A stretch of 64,000 nt of DNA from Sulfomarinibacter sp963741385 (lineage in GTDB: Bacteria > Acidobacteriota > Thermoanaerobaculia > Thermoanaerobaculales > Sulfomarinibacteraceae). The notes under the pieces are model-generated. The model was not told the DNA's origin. It worked only from the letters and a program-made list of their open reading frames with translations, and searched no databases. Position 1 is the first letter of the stretch; each line of letters opens with the position of its first letter. The DNA lies in contig CAVUHO010000003.1 in the NCBI GenBank assembly GCA_963741385.1, forward strand, positions 186,001 to 250,000. Direction: 5' to 3'. The position numbers and the translations under genes were made by a program. Of this stretch, positions 1 to 8,996 are shown piece by piece.

Positions 1-990
1 GGACTTGGCGCCAAGCCCATCGAGGCAGTCGAGAACGCCTGCGCCAGCGGCGGTCAGGCTGTGTTGAGCGTGATCGGCAAGCTCCAGATGGGTCTCGGCG
101 ATGTCGGGCTTGCGGTGGGCTACGAGAAGATGCGCGACTCCGAGGGCAAGATGGACGGCGCGTTGATCGGCAAGGTGCTCGGCTATTTCTCACACCCCGT
201 CGAGCGCGAGGGCAAGGTCTACATCTTCCCCCACCTCTTCGCGGAGGTGATGCGCGACTACATGGCGGCCCACGGAACCACCGAACGCGAGTTCGCCGAG
301 ATCTCCTCCCGTGAGTACGCCAACGGCAACCACAACCCCTACGCCCAGATGCAGAAGGTCCAGGTATCGCTCGACGAGGCGGCGACGGCCGAGGGCCGCA
401 ACCGCTACATCGTCGATGGCCTGCCGCTCAAGACCTACGACTGCTCGCAGATCACCGACGGCTACGCGGGCATGATTCTCGCCACCGCCGAGGGTCTTTC
501 AAAATTGGGAATCGCCAAAGCCGACTGCGTCGAGATCGCCGGGTGGGGCCAGGCCACCGACCCGTTGCTCAAGGCCGGCCGCGACATCCTCAAACCAGAG
601 GGCGCCTACGCCGCGATGAACGCCGCTTATCAACTGGCGGGTGCAAACCCGGCCGATGTCAACGTGGCCGAGATCCACGACTGCTTTACGGTCATGGCCG
701 CCATCGGGACCGAAGTCATCGGCAAGGCGGGCCACGGCAAGGGCGCGCGGTTCTGGGCCGACGGCAAGGCCGACGCCAAGGGCGAGTGCGGCATCAACAC
801 CTCGGGCGGGCTGATCGCCAAGGGGCACCCGGTGGGCGCTACCGGCATCGCCATGATCGGGTGGAGCGCGTGGCAGCTGCAGGGCAAGGCGCCCGCCGAG
901 CTCCAGGTGCCCAACCCCAAGCTCGCGGCGACCTTCAATATCGGCGGACCGATCTGCGCATCAGTCTGCACAGTTCTCAGGCGAGCCTGA
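1..990 (+). CDS. thiolase family acyltransferase, 5' end missing
   Basis: The reading frame is open from the first base, so the gene starts upstream of the window. It encodes a thiolase-fold enzyme of the acetyl-CoA acetyltransferase/SCP2-like type, which makes or cleaves beta-ketoacyl-CoA. The nucleophile Cys lies in NACASGG (nt 34-54). The family's second block is seen as EIHDCF and the GHPVGATG loop carrying the catalytic His, followed by a C-terminal GGPICASVC with the second active-site Cys. About 60-70 N-terminal residues are probably missing. Two alpha/beta hydrolases follow on the same strand after an AT-rich spacer. The exact chain-length class cannot be told. Confidence 0.9.
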   Translation, partial: GLGAKPIEAVENACASGGQAVLSVIGKLQMGLGDVGLAVGYEKMRDSEGKMDGALIGKVLGYFSHPVEREGKVYIFPHLFAEVMRDYMAAHGTTEREFAEISSREYANGNHNPYAQMQKVQVSLDEAATAEGRNRYIVDGLPLKTYDCSQITDGYAGMILATAEGLSKLGIAKADCVEIAGWGQATDPLLKAGRDILKPEGAYAAMNAAYQLAGANPADVNVAEIHDCFTVMAAIGTEVIGKAGHGKGARFWADGKADAKGECGINTSGGLIAKGHPVGATGIAMIGWSAWQLQGKAPAELQVPNPKLAATFNIGGPICASVCTVLRRA

Positions 991-1007
991 GAACGGCGCA
1001 GACTCAA

Positions 1008-1120
1008 TTTTGAATTATGAATTATGAATTTTGAATTCCCATCACACTACCAATCCGCATCGAAGATTGGGGCTGCGTCCGAAATTCAAAATTGAGAATT
1101 CAAAATTAAGAATTATTCAG
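1008..1120. repeat. AT-rich simple repeat (GAATTATGAATT / AATTCAAAATTGAG type)
   Basis: Two clusters of imperfect tandem GAATT/AATTC words (about 1008-1040 and 1080-1113) lie between the thiolase and the next gene. The composition is far more AT-rich than the flanks. A very similar AATTCAAAATT run recurs at 16064-16100, so this is a dispersed simple repeat and not a promoter alone. Confidence 0.75.
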
Positions 1121-1128
1121 GAGGAACG

Positions 1129-2019
1129 ATGAATCAGGAACTGGCGCCTGATCGCAGCGGTCATCTGCAGGTCGGCGACAATAAAATCTGGTGGGAGTAC
1201 TTTGGCACGGGCGACCGCGAGGCGGTGTGCCTGCTCAACGGCCTCGCCATGCACACCAAGGCCTGGTACGGCTTTCTGCCGATGCTGATCGACGAGTACG
1301 ACGTGATCCTCTACGACTTTCTCGGCCAGGGGGAGTCGTCGAAGGAAGACGTCCCGTACTCCATGGACGAACTCGCTCGCCACCTCGCGCTGATCATGGA
1401 TGAGGTCGGGGTCGAAAAAGTCCACCCCATGGGGATCTCCTACGGCGGCTTCATCGCGCTCGAGTTCGCGCGCCTCTACCCCGAGCGGCTCCACACGTTG
1501 ATCCTGTCGGGGATCCTCGCCAGCCGGGAGAAGCTCTTCTCCATGTACCAGGACATTTCCTTGCGCTTCTACCGCGGCACAGAGGGCGAGTTCGAGCTCT
1601 ACACCTACTACATGTACGAAAAGATCTTTTCCGAACGATTCGTCAAGAACATCCCGGACGAGCAGCTCGCGGCCATGCGGCAGCGCTTTTACGATCGCTA
1701 CATCGACTACCGCTACTGCCTGATCCGTTTGACCGAGGCCCAGAACCCGTACTTCGCCAACATCGAGGAACGGGTGGAAGGCTATCGGAAGGTGACCGCG
1801 CCGACCCTGATCCTGGCCGGCGCCCACGACCGGGCGATCCCGCTGTGGCAGCAGGAGAAGCTGGCCGAGATCTTCCCCAACAGCCGCTACGAGCTGGTGC
1901 CGGAGAGCGGCCACGTGGTCTATATCGAACGGCCGGACATCTTCTTTCCGGCCCTCAAGGCCTTCATGGCGGCGAAGTCGGTCGATTTCGAGATGCCGTC
2001 GGGCGAGAGCGCCGCGTGA
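1129..2019 (+). CDS. alpha/beta hydrolase
   Basis: 296-residue alpha/beta-hydrolase-fold protein. The nucleophile elbow is GISYGG (G-x-S-x-G), the oxyanion region is NGLAMHTKAW, and the C-terminal acid/His part is HDRAIPL...SGHVVYIERP. No signal peptide is visible, so it is probably cytosolic. The start is supported by an AGGAGG-type site at 1120-1125. It overlaps the next hydrolase gene by 4 bp (GTGA), so the two are translationally coupled. The substrate is unknown; position next to a thiolase suggests CoA-thioester or ester metabolism (inference). Confidence 0.85.
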   Translation: MNQELAPDRSGHLQVGDNKIWWEYFGTGDREAVCLLNGLAMHTKAWYGFLPMLIDEYDVILYDFLGQGESSKEDVPYSMDELARHLALIMDEVGVEKVHPMGISYGGFIALEFARLYPERLHTLILSGILASREKLFSMYQDISLRFYRGTEGEFELYTYYMYEKIFSERFVKNIPDEQLAAMRQRFYDRYIDYRYCLIRLTEAQNPYFANIEERVEGYRKVTAPTLILAGAHDRAIPLWQQEKLAEIFPNSRYELVPESGHVVYIERPDIFFPALKAFMAAKSVDFEMPSGESAA

Positions 2020-2813
2020 ACGAGTCCGCGACGGTCCTCTTTCACCAGTGCGACGGTGACGGCGAACCGCTGCTGCTGCTCAACGGGATCGCCATGACGA
2101 CGGCCTCGTGGCAGGCGGTGGCGCGGCCGCTGGCCAAACGATTCCAGGTCGTCCGCTGCGATTTCCGCGGCCAGTTGATGACCCCTGGCGCCCCGCCGGA
2201 CGACGTTGCCCAGCACGCCGACGACGTGGCCGCCCTCCTCGACCACCTCGAGATCGACTCCGTTCACGTGGTGGGCACCTCTTTCGGCGGTGTCGTCGGG
2301 ACCCTCTTCGCCGCCCGGTATGCCGACCGGACCCGTTCGCTGATCACCATCGCGTCGGCCGATGGGTTTGACGACGTCATGGCGGACGAAGTGGTGCGAT
2401 GGCGGCGGGGGTGTGCCGACTCACTTCGGGGCGGCGACCGCGGAGTGCTGTCCGACGTTCTCGAACCGGTGGTCTACTCCCCGGGGTGGGTGGCCGCGCA
2501 CCGTGCAGAGCGTGCGCAGCGGCGTGCCCAGATTGCGGCGCTCCCGGATGTGTGGTTCGAGGGATTGATCGGGCTCCTCGACTCGGCCCACTCGCTGCGA
2601 CTTCGTGAGGAATTGGTTGCAGTTACGTGCCCGACCATGGTGGTGGCGGCGGCGCTCGACGGCTTCGTGCCGCTCGATCGCGCACGCGGCCTCGCCGCCG
2701 CCATCGCCGGCGCACGCTTCGAGATCATTCCCGAAGCCGGTCACGCCGTGGTGGTGGAGCAACCGCAGCGGATCGTCGAAATCTGCACCGGTTTTCTGGC
2801 CGGGTTGACCTGA
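2016..2813 (+). CDS. alpha/beta hydrolase, second of a coupled pair
   Basis: 265 residues starting from GTG at 2016 inside the stop of the preceding gene; the longer upstream frame is only overlap with that gene. The family signatures are the GTSFGG nucleophile elbow, NGIAMTTASW near the N-terminus and the C-terminal EAGHAVVVEQP with the catalytic His. It is similar in layout to the gene before it, so the pair may be an old duplication. Substrate unknown. Confidence 0.85.
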   Translation: MNESATVLFHQCDGDGEPLLLLNGIAMTTASWQAVARPLAKRFQVVRCDFRGQLMTPGAPPDDVAQHADDVAALLDHLEIDSVHVVGTSFGGVVGTLFAARYADRTRSLITIASADGFDDVMADEVVRWRRGCADSLRGGDRGVLSDVLEPVVYSPGWVAAHRAERAQRRAQIAALPDVWFEGLIGLLDSAHSLRLREELVAVTCPTMVVAAALDGFVPLDRARGLAAAIAGARFEIIPEAGHAVVVEQPQRIVEICTGFLAGLT

Positions 2814-2825
2814 AGCCACGCTCCA

Positions 2826-2872
2826 GATCCCTCCGCTCGGTCGCTGCGCTCCCTCGGTCGGGATGACAGTGA
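2826..2872 (+). repeat. dispersed repeat, GGTCGGGATGACA family
   Basis: A copy of the element running from GATCCCTCCGCTCGGTCG to TCGGTCGGGATGACA. The same core recurs inverted at 3341-3395 and again at 21955-22160 and 39445-39652. Confidence 0.8.
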
Positions 2873-2913
2873 GAGAGGACGTTCGCCCTTCGGTCCGGAA
2901 GTCGCTCTCAAAA

Positions 2914-3395
2914 TGTCATTCCGACCGAGGGAGCGCCAACGACCCTCCCCAATGTCATTCCGACCGAGGAAGCGCCAACGACCGCTCCTCGTGTCATTCC
3001 GACCGAGGGAGCGCCAACGACCGCCCCTATGTCATTCCGACCGAGGGAGCGCCAACGACCGCCTCTCTTGTCATTCCGACCGAGGGAGCGCCAACGACCC
3101 TCCCCTATGTCATTCCGACCGCGGGAGAGCCCACGACCCCTTCCCTGTGTCATTCCGACCGACGGAGCGCCAACGACAGCCCCTCTTGTCATTCCGACCG
3201 ACGGAGCGCCAACGACCGCCTCTCTTGTCATTCCGACCGACGGAGAGCCAACGACCGCCTCTCTTGTCATTCCGACCGACGGAGAGCCAACGACACCCCT
3301 CTTGTCATTCCGACCGACGGAGAGCCAACGACACCCCCCTTGTCATTCCGACCGAGGGAGCGCAGCGACCGAGTGGAGGAATCTCGGCGGATGAG
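2914..3395 (-). repeat. tandem array of 12 copies, 38-40 bp period
   Basis: Twelve copies of TGTCATTCCGACCGA(G/C)GGAG followed by GCCAACGAC and 8-10 variable bases start at 2914, 2953, 2992, 3030, 3069, 3108, 3148, 3187, 3226, 3265, 3303 and 3341. The last copy runs into the full-length element (GCAGCGACCGAGTGGAGGAATC). The array is inverted relative to the copy at 2826. It is a tandem amplification of the dispersed repeat half-unit and not a coding region, although frames stay open through it. Confidence 0.85.
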
Positions 3396-3420
3396 CGAGC
3401 ATGCTCCCGGGCCCCCTCAT

Positions 3421-3439
3421 GGCAGCCGGGACGGCTGCC
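3421..3439. repeat. GGCAGCCG-GGA-CGGCTGCC hairpin (dispersed family)
   Basis: Perfect 8-bp stem with a 3-nt loop. Related stem-loops with the same GGGAC-type loop occur at 34720-34740, 39326-39344 and 39383-39401 (the last on the other strand), most followed by C(C/T)CACAA. The family is therefore repeated and not a terminator of one gene. Confidence 0.7.
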
Positions 3440-3519
3440 TCACAAGGCGCCGGCGGCTTTGGAACACGCGTCCCCTGTGGCGCGGCTCCTTTGCCCCCGG
3501 AGGGCCGTTCTCTGCAATA

Positions 3520-4617
3520 ATGGCCGGCATGGTGTGGATCTGGTCCGAGGCGGGAGTGATCGGCGTGGCTGTGACGGCCGGCGCCGCGCTGTGGCACCTC
3601 GGACGATTGATGCCGCAACACCTCGATCCCGGCGTGTGCCTCGGTTGGTTGTTGATTGCCGCCGGGCAGGTGATCGGGACCCCAGCCATTGCGGGGGGAC
3701 CACACGGGGTTGGTGGCGCGCTGGTCGTGGCCGGTCTGGTGTTGATCGGCATGTCACTGTCTTCCGCGCCGCACGGCGGGAGTTGGAGACGGGTCGGCGT
3801 GGTTCTGGCGGTGGCCTTGCCGCTCGTGATCGCGGCGGTCGTCCTGCCGACGGTGGCGTGGCGCGGCCTCTGGGGTGCGGCACTGTTGGTTGTCGCGGTG
3901 TGGCTCGGGCAACAGTGGGGTGAGCACCGCTCGCGGACGCTCTTCAGTCTGGGGATCGCGTTGCTGACGCTCGCAGCGACGGGTCTGATGGTCACATCCA
4001 TCCGCCCGTCTCTCGGGTTGTTGTCGGAGGGAGTGGTTGGGGCGTTGATCTTCGTCGGGATGGTCGGTGTCGCGGCGGCGACGATTCTCGACCAGGCGAC
4101 TGCAGAGGTGAGCTCGCTGCGCAGCAAGCTCGCAGATCTCGAGGAGGACCACGAACACCTGCTCCGACTTTCGGAGGCCGATCCACTCACCGGCTGCCCG
4201 ACGCGACAGGCGCTGAGGGCGTGGTTCGAGCGGTGGGACGGCGGCGAGCCGGTGTCGGTGGTGTTGATCGATGTGGACAACCTCAAACGCATCAACGAGC
4301 GGCACGGCAGCGGAGCCGGCGACGAGGCCTTGCGCCTGGTGGCGGGCGTGTTGATGGGATCGATCCGGCCGGGTGATCTGGTCGTGCGCTGGGGTGGCGA
4401 CGAGTTCGTGGTGGTGCTTCGTGGTGCCGACCACGAAGCCGCAAAACGAAGGTTCACGGGGCTCATCGATACCCTTCAGGAATCGACCGGCGCCTTTCCC
4501 TACGAAGAGACGTTGCGGGTCGACTGGGGTGTCTCGTCGTGCTCGTTACCGTCGGACATCTCGCGTGCCCTGGCCGAGGCGGACGAGCGCATGTTCGCCA
4601 TGAAGCGGCGGCGCTGA
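3520..4617 (+). CDS. membrane-bound diguanylate cyclase (GGDEF)
   Basis: 365 residues from ATG at 3520 (3529 also possible). The upstream in-frame extension is the repeat array and is left out. About seven hydrophobic helices fill residues 5-205. A short coiled linker leads to a GGDEF domain. The catalytic motif GGDEF is at about 292-296. An inhibitory I-site RPGD sits five residues before it. The protein should make c-di-GMP from two GTP at the inner membrane, with product feedback. The helices resemble a ligand-sensing membrane domain, ligand unknown. Confidence 0.85.
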   Translation: MAGMVWIWSEAGVIGVAVTAGAALWHLGRLMPQHLDPGVCLGWLLIAAGQVIGTPAIAGGPHGVGGALVVAGLVLIGMSLSSAPHGGSWRRVGVVLAVALPLVIAAVVLPTVAWRGLWGAALLVVAVWLGQQWGEHRSRTLFSLGIALLTLAATGLMVTSIRPSLGLLSEGVVGALIFVGMVGVAAATILDQATAEVSSLRSKLADLEEDHEHLLRLSEADPLTGCPTRQALRAWFERWDGGEPVSVVLIDVDNLKRINERHGSGAGDEALRLVAGVLMGSIRPGDLVVRWGGDEFVVVLRGADHEAAKRRFTGLIDTLQESTGAFPYEETLRVDWGVSSCSLPSDISRALAEADERMFAMKRRR

Positions 4618-4646
4618 GACCGCAGGCCGAATCGCCGCGATTGCCT

Positions 4647-4841
4647 TTAACTTTTTGCCGGCGTCCGACGGGTCGAGAATCCGAACGGCAGATAGGCCGG
4701 GCACCACGAGATGAACGCCGTCGCCAGCGGGATCAGACCGATGAGCCCGAACCAATTTTTGTAGTAGTAACCGGCGGCCAGGATGGCGACGCCGAGGACG
4801 CCCCGGATCACGCGGTCGGCGCTTCCCATGTTCTTTTTCAT
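4647..4841 (-). CDS. DUF2892/YgaP-like small membrane protein
   Basis: 64 residues with the DUF2892 pattern: an N-terminal segment with NMGSADRVIRG, a first helix, KNWFGLIGLIPL as the second helix, then a Cys-containing end (SWCPAY). An AAAGGAGA site precedes the ATG on the minus strand. Family members occur alone or fused to rhodanese domains; the role is unclear. It converges with the diguanylate cyclase gene. Confidence 0.85.
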   Translation of the reverse strand: MKKNMGSADRVIRGVLGVAILAAGYYYKNWFGLIGLIPLATAFISWCPAYLPFGFSTRRTPAKS

Positions 4842-5071
4842 TTTCTTTCTCCTTTGGTAGCAGGTTTACCGGAAGAACCTGGTATGTGCAACACCCGCCG
4901 CTCACGGTCTATTCGCTGTCGCGGGCCCGGTGCGCCTGGGGTGAACTCTCCCTCGACGTGTCGCCTGGACGCGACGGGTCGAGATGAACCGAGGGGGGTC
5001 TGCCGGTGGCCCTCCTCACGTTGGGATCGTTCTTCAATCACGCCGGCGAATGAGAATCATCAGTTGCTTGT

Positions 5072-5077
5072 TACGAT
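5072..5077 (+). promoter_or_regulatory. possible -10 element of the sigma factor gene
   Basis: TACGAT lies exactly 12 nt before the GTG start of the sigma gene, which would place the transcription start on the start codon. No clear -35 hexamer is seen, and the preceding bases (AATGAGAATCAT) could be a regulator site. Weak on its own; listed because the same spacing recurs at other promoters here. Confidence 0.35.
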
Positions 5078-5083
5078 CATTCG

Positions 5084-5674
5084 GTGACTGGATCAAAGTC
5101 GGGAGCTGCCGCGGTGGTCACGGCCGACCGCACGCTGGTCAATCGCTGCCTCAAGGGTGATGAGGAGGCGTGGGTGGAGCTGTGGACCCGCTACGGTCCG
5201 GTCGTCAAGGCGGTGGCGCGGCGGGTGGGCTGCGACACGGAGGAGGCGAGAGATGTCCTGCAGCGTGTGGCTCTGGTAGCGCTTCAGGGTCTGGACGGTC
5301 TGCGCGATCCGGAGAAACTCGGAGGGTGGCTTGCCGGAACGGCCCGCTACCAGGCGTATGAGGTCATCCGTCGCCGTCGCCCCACCGAACAGTTGTTTCC
5401 GGGATCCGCAGTGCACGATCCATCCCCGGAGGAATCCATACAGCGAGACCGCGATGTGGTGATTCTGCGGCGCGCGCTGTTGGATCTCGACGAACGCTGC
5501 CGCAGGCTGATTCAAAGCCTCGATCTCGAGGACCCACCGGTCAGTTATCGCGACGTGGCAGAGGCCGAGGGTCTGACGCCGTCGTCCGTCGGGCCGATCC
5601 GGCGGCGGTGTTTGAACCGCTTGAGAAAAATCGTCGAAAAGCTGTCTTATCGCCGGCCCGGGGGACACACATAG
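5084..5674 (+). CDS. ECF-type RNA polymerase sigma factor
   Basis: 196 residues from GTG. Region 2 covers roughly residues 15-85 (ARRVGCDTEEARDVLQRV). Region 4 is the helix-turn-helix at roughly 130-185 (SYRDVAEAEGLTPSSVG). It lacks regions 1 and 3, as expected for an extracytoplasmic-function sigma factor. The anti-sigma-like gene starts one base after its stop codon, so it heads a four-gene unit with CHAT and subtilase genes and probably drives that unit itself (inference). Confidence 0.9.
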   Translation: MTGSKSGAAAVVTADRTLVNRCLKGDEEAWVELWTRYGPVVKAVARRVGCDTEEARDVLQRVALVALQGLDGLRDPEKLGGWLAGTARYQAYEVIRRRRPTEQLFPGSAVHDPSPEESIQRDRDVVILRRALLDLDERCRRLIQSLDLEDPPVSYRDVAEAEGLTPSSVGPIRRRCLNRLRKIVEKLSYRRPGGHT

Positions 5675-6289
5675 ATGAGGGATGAGATGAGTCACCTGGA
5701 ATTCGATCGCCTTTTCGACCTGATGGGAGGATCCGGCACCGCCGAAGAAGCCTCCCACCTGGCGGATTGCGATGTCTGCCGTCGTCAACTCGAGCTGTGG
5801 CGCACCCGGGTGGACGATCTCCGGGAGATCGAATCCAGCGCGGTGGATATGGCCGAAATCCACAACCTGCGCGTGCTCTTTCGGGAGTTCGGGCCATCGC
5901 CCGCGGACCGGAGTTGGGTCGCGCGGCTCATCCGCAGTTCGCAACCGGTTGCCGCTGAGGCTGTTCGCGGCGGTCTGGCAGCCACCCTCGAAGCTTACGA
6001 TGCCGGTCCCTATCAGATTGTCCTGCAGGTGAGTCCGTCGGAAGCGGAGGGTCGGTTCGACCTCCAGGGACAGGTGGCGGGCGACGGAAGCCGCGTCCCG
6101 GTAAGCACCCAAGTGGTCCTCACATCTGAACGTGGATTCGCCGACCGGGCGACGGTTGATGCCTTCGGAGAGTTCCGCATCGCCGGGGTGCCCGAGGGAC
6201 CGTGTCGGTTGGTGTGGTACGGCGGCGGTGAGCGGATCGATCTCGATAGCCTGCGAATCGGGGAGTGCGATGACGACGACGGGAAATGA
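5675..6289 (+). CDS. zinc-binding anti-sigma-like protein
   Basis: 204 residues. An N-terminal HLADCDVC fits the H-x3-C-x2-C zinc anti-sigma motif. No membrane helix is obvious, so this would be a soluble regulator. The C-terminal about 70 residues form a beta-rich repeat-like module (QGQVAGDGSRVPVS... GEFRIAGVPEGPCRLVW) resembling carboxypeptidase-regulatory domains. It starts immediately after the sigma gene and overlaps the CHAT gene by 20 bp. It probably holds the sigma factor inactive until a signal arrives; release by the downstream proteases is speculation. Confidence 0.75.
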   Translation: MRDEMSHLEFDRLFDLMGGSGTAEEASHLADCDVCRRQLELWRTRVDDLREIESSAVDMAEIHNLRVLFREFGPSPADRSWVARLIRSSQPVAAEAVRGGLAATLEAYDAGPYQIVLQVSPSEAEGRFDLQGQVAGDGSRVPVSTQVVLTSERGFADRATVDAFGEFRIAGVPEGPCRLVWYGGGERIDLDSLRIGECDDDDGK

Positions 6290-8996
6290 GCCGTTGCCGC
6301 CGGAAATTCTTCGCACTCTGGCCGACGAGGGCGCGATCCGCGCGGGCGAGCACCTCGTGAGGTATGCCGAAAACATGGCGCGTTCGCGCCCCGGCGAGGC
6401 CCGGCGCTGGGGAGCGAGAATGGCCGGTTCGCACTATGACGACACGATCGTCACCGGTTGCGCTCACTGGGCGGCAGGAGTCGCGATGTACCTTGCGGGA
6501 GATGTGGCTGCCGCAGAACCGGCTCTCCTCGATGCCGCCCGGATGCTCAACGGGACCGACGACGGGAGTCTCGCCGACCGCGCAAGACTGTTGCTGATTG
6601 ATCTCCACGGTGAGAAGTTCGAACTGGGTCGTGCGCGGCGGCTGGCTGAAAAACTGCATCGTAACTTCAGCGCGCGGGGCGACAGCGCTCGAGCGGCTGC
6701 GGTTCTCGCCAATCTCGCCGGCGCTGAGGACGCCGCCGACCGGGTGTCGCGCGCCCGTGCCCTGTGGCGCCGGGCGCGCCGCGGCCTCGAGGCGGGCTCT
6801 CTGCGGAGGTTGCTGACCGACGCCAATCTCGCCAATGTTGCGGCCCTCGAAGGCCACCTCCGCGATGCTGCCGACGGACTGGCAGCGGTGGCCGGCGAAG
6901 CGCGGCGGATGGACATGGACGGTCTTGCGGTCAAGGCCGAACTCAACCTCGCCGAGGTGGAGTTCTCTGCCGGAGATGTGGACTCGGCCTTCGCCCGTTG
7001 GGCACGGGTGCTGACCGAGGCCCACGATTCAGGCAACCGTGTCGCTGAAGTTGCCGCTGTGATCGATCTTGCAGCCGCCGAGGCCGGCGTCGGCGACATC
7101 AGTGGGGCGCGGAGGCGGCTCGAGGGTGCCCTCACCGGAGCGCGGGAACTCGGTCTCGATGTTGAGGCCGCCCGCGCTGCCCGTCTGCTCGCGACGCTCG
7201 AGGCGGCGGACGGCGTTGCGGGCTCGCTCGAGCGTGCGCAAGGCGATCTTCGCGGACCTGCATGGTCCGTGCAAAGGGATCTCCTGACGGTGGAGGTGGC
7301 GCAGCTCGACCCGAGCTGCGACCCCGGCCGGTTGTCCCGCGCGGCGCGCCGTCTGATCCGTGGCGGCCACCTGCAACGCGGCCGCCTCGGCCTTGCATGG
7401 GCCGCATCGCGGTGGCTCGATCGCGGCCAGACGTCGCGGGCCCGCGGTTTGGCTCGCGAGGTTCTCGCAGCCCGCGGCCTTTCGCCGTGGATCCGGATGA
7501 TTGCGAATCACGTGCTCGGCCGCCTCGGCGGGCCGCAGCAGATTCGTTACCTGCTGGCGGCGGCGTGGAACGCCGATAAGGTCCACGGCCGGCTCGCGGC
7601 CGCGGCTGATCGCCAGGCATTTCTGTCGAGACGTGGAGAGGTCTACCTGGATCTCATGGGTGCGCTCATCGAACGCAACCGTCCGTCCGATCGGCGCCGG
7701 GCTCTAGGTATTGCGGACCGGGTTCGCACAGGGTGGCTTCTCGATGAATTGGCTCGCCGATCAGACCGCGGCGATGACGACGAAGTGCGGCGGTGGCAGG
7801 ATCTCCGCTGTCGGCTGTCGGCTCTGCTGCACGATGTCGAAGGCGCGGGCGAACCGCGTGTCCGCCGGTCGGGGCTCAAGCTCCACGGCGAGATCAGATC
7901 CCTGGAGCGGGATGTGCGGAGGGCCGAAACTGAACTCGCCCGCCGCTGGCCGGTGGCGTGGAATGGTGTCGAATTCTCGGCGGCCGATGAGCTCTTGAAG
8001 GTGCTCCCGGAGCGCGATTGCTTTGTCGAATATCTGCTCGACCGGGAGAACCTCGTCGTGTTCCGGGTTCTGGGTGGTTCTCTGACGGTCGTGGTGGTGC
8101 CTGGCGGATCACTCGAACTTGCCGGCCTCCTGGCATCGGTGCAGTTTCATCTCGATGCCGCTACCTGGCTGGGCGACCGGTGGGGCGATGCCCAGAATGC
8201 CGCGCTTGACGACAGGCTGCGCCGGCTGGGAGAGATTCTGCTTGAACATGTGCCCCTGGATGGCGTTGACCGGTTGTGGATCGCACCGCACGCACGTCTT
8301 TTTCACGTGCCGTGGCCGGCTCTTCGCCACCCCCGGGGCGAGCGCCTGCTGGATGTGGTGCCGTTCACCCTGGTACCCGGTGCACGGGCCGCTGCCATGT
8401 TGCTCGGTGGAGCCGTTCGCCGTCCCAGATCGGCGGCCGTCGGTGGGGCGGTGGCGGCGAATTTGCCGCTGGTGGAAAAGGAGATGCGTGAGCTCTCCGA
8501 GATTGCCGGCGGCGAGAGCGTTGCAATTTCGACGACGCGGGAGGGGTTTCTCGGTTTGATGCGGGAACACGAACTCGTCCACCTCGCCGGTCACGCGCTG
8601 TTTCTTGACGGCCTTCCATTCGCGTCGGGTCTGCGGATGAGCGACGGTTATGTGACGGTCCACGATCTCGCGGCCACCAGAATGGCGGCGCGCTTCGTGT
8701 CGTTCGGTGTGTGTTCGGGGCTGCGGCTAGGGCGTGATTCCGGCGACCGCTACGCGGGGTTCGTATTGGCGTTGATGAGCGGCGGCGTGCGGACCGTGGT
8801 CGGACCGGTCGGCCCGGTTCGCGATGACGTCGCGTATACGTTTGATATGGCTCTCCACCGCCGGCTGGCTGAGACCGGAGACCCGCAGTCAGCGTTCTTC
8901 GGCGCTGTCGCCGCGGTCCGTGAGCTCGATCCGCGGCCCGCCACCTGGGGGAGCTTCCACATGTGGGGCGATCCGCGCGCGTGGGGGATTGCATGA
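6270..8996 (+). CDS. TPR-CHAT protein (caspase-like protease domain)
   Basis: 908 residues from ATG at 6270, inside the end of the previous gene. Residues about 20-560 are helical, Ala/Arg-rich TPR-like repeats. The C-terminal about 300 residues are a CHAT domain: HLAGH with His at about 775, then FGVCSG with Cys at about 815, and a terminal SFHMWGDP. CHAT domains are caspase/separase-like peptidases fused to TPRs, often acting in regulated proteolysis or self-killing. Both catalytic residues are present, so activity is expected. It is coupled to the S8 protease gene by an ATGA overlap. Confidence 0.85.
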   Translation: MTTTGNEPLPPEILRTLADEGAIRAGEHLVRYAENMARSRPGEARRWGARMAGSHYDDTIVTGCAHWAAGVAMYLAGDVAAAEPALLDAARMLNGTDDGSLADRARLLLIDLHGEKFELGRARRLAEKLHRNFSARGDSARAAAVLANLAGAEDAADRVSRARALWRRARRGLEAGSLRRLLTDANLANVAALEGHLRDAADGLAAVAGEARRMDMDGLAVKAELNLAEVEFSAGDVDSAFARWARVLTEAHDSGNRVAEVAAVIDLAAAEAGVGDISGARRRLEGALTGARELGLDVEAARAARLLATLEAADGVAGSLERAQGDLRGPAWSVQRDLLTVEVAQLDPSCDPGRLSRAARRLIRGGHLQRGRLGLAWAASRWLDRGQTSRARGLAREVLAARGLSPWIRMIANHVLGRLGGPQQIRYLLAAAWNADKVHGRLAAAADRQAFLSRRGEVYLDLMGALIERNRPSDRRRALGIADRVRTGWLLDELARRSDRGDDDEVRRWQDLRCRLSALLHDVEGAGEPRVRRSGLKLHGEIRSLERDVRRAETELARRWPVAWNGVEFSAADELLKVLPERDCFVEYLLDRENLVVFRVLGGSLTVVVVPGGSLELAGLLASVQFHLDAATWLGDRWGDAQNAALDDRLRRLGEILLEHVPLDGVDRLWIAPHARLFHVPWPALRHPRGERLLDVVPFTLVPGARAAAMLLGGAVRRPRSAAVGGAVAANLPLVEKEMRELSEIAGGESVAISTTREGFLGLMREHELVHLAGHALFLDGLPFASGLRMSDGYVTVHDLAATRMAARFVSFGVCSGLRLGRDSGDRYAGFVLALMSGGVRTVVGPVGPVRDDVAYTFDMALHRRLAETGDPQSAFFGAVAAVRELDPRPATWGSFHMWGDPRAWGIA

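Noticed and set aside
2914..3395. CRISPR-like array
   Set aside because: The variable parts are only 8-10 bases and similar to each other, the repeats extend the dispersed palindrome, and no cas gene is near.
2863..3519. N-terminal extension of the diguanylate cyclase through the repeat array
   Set aside because: The peptide is a translation of the tandem repeat (CHSDRGSAND units). All frames stay open there and no membrane or signal feature is encoded.
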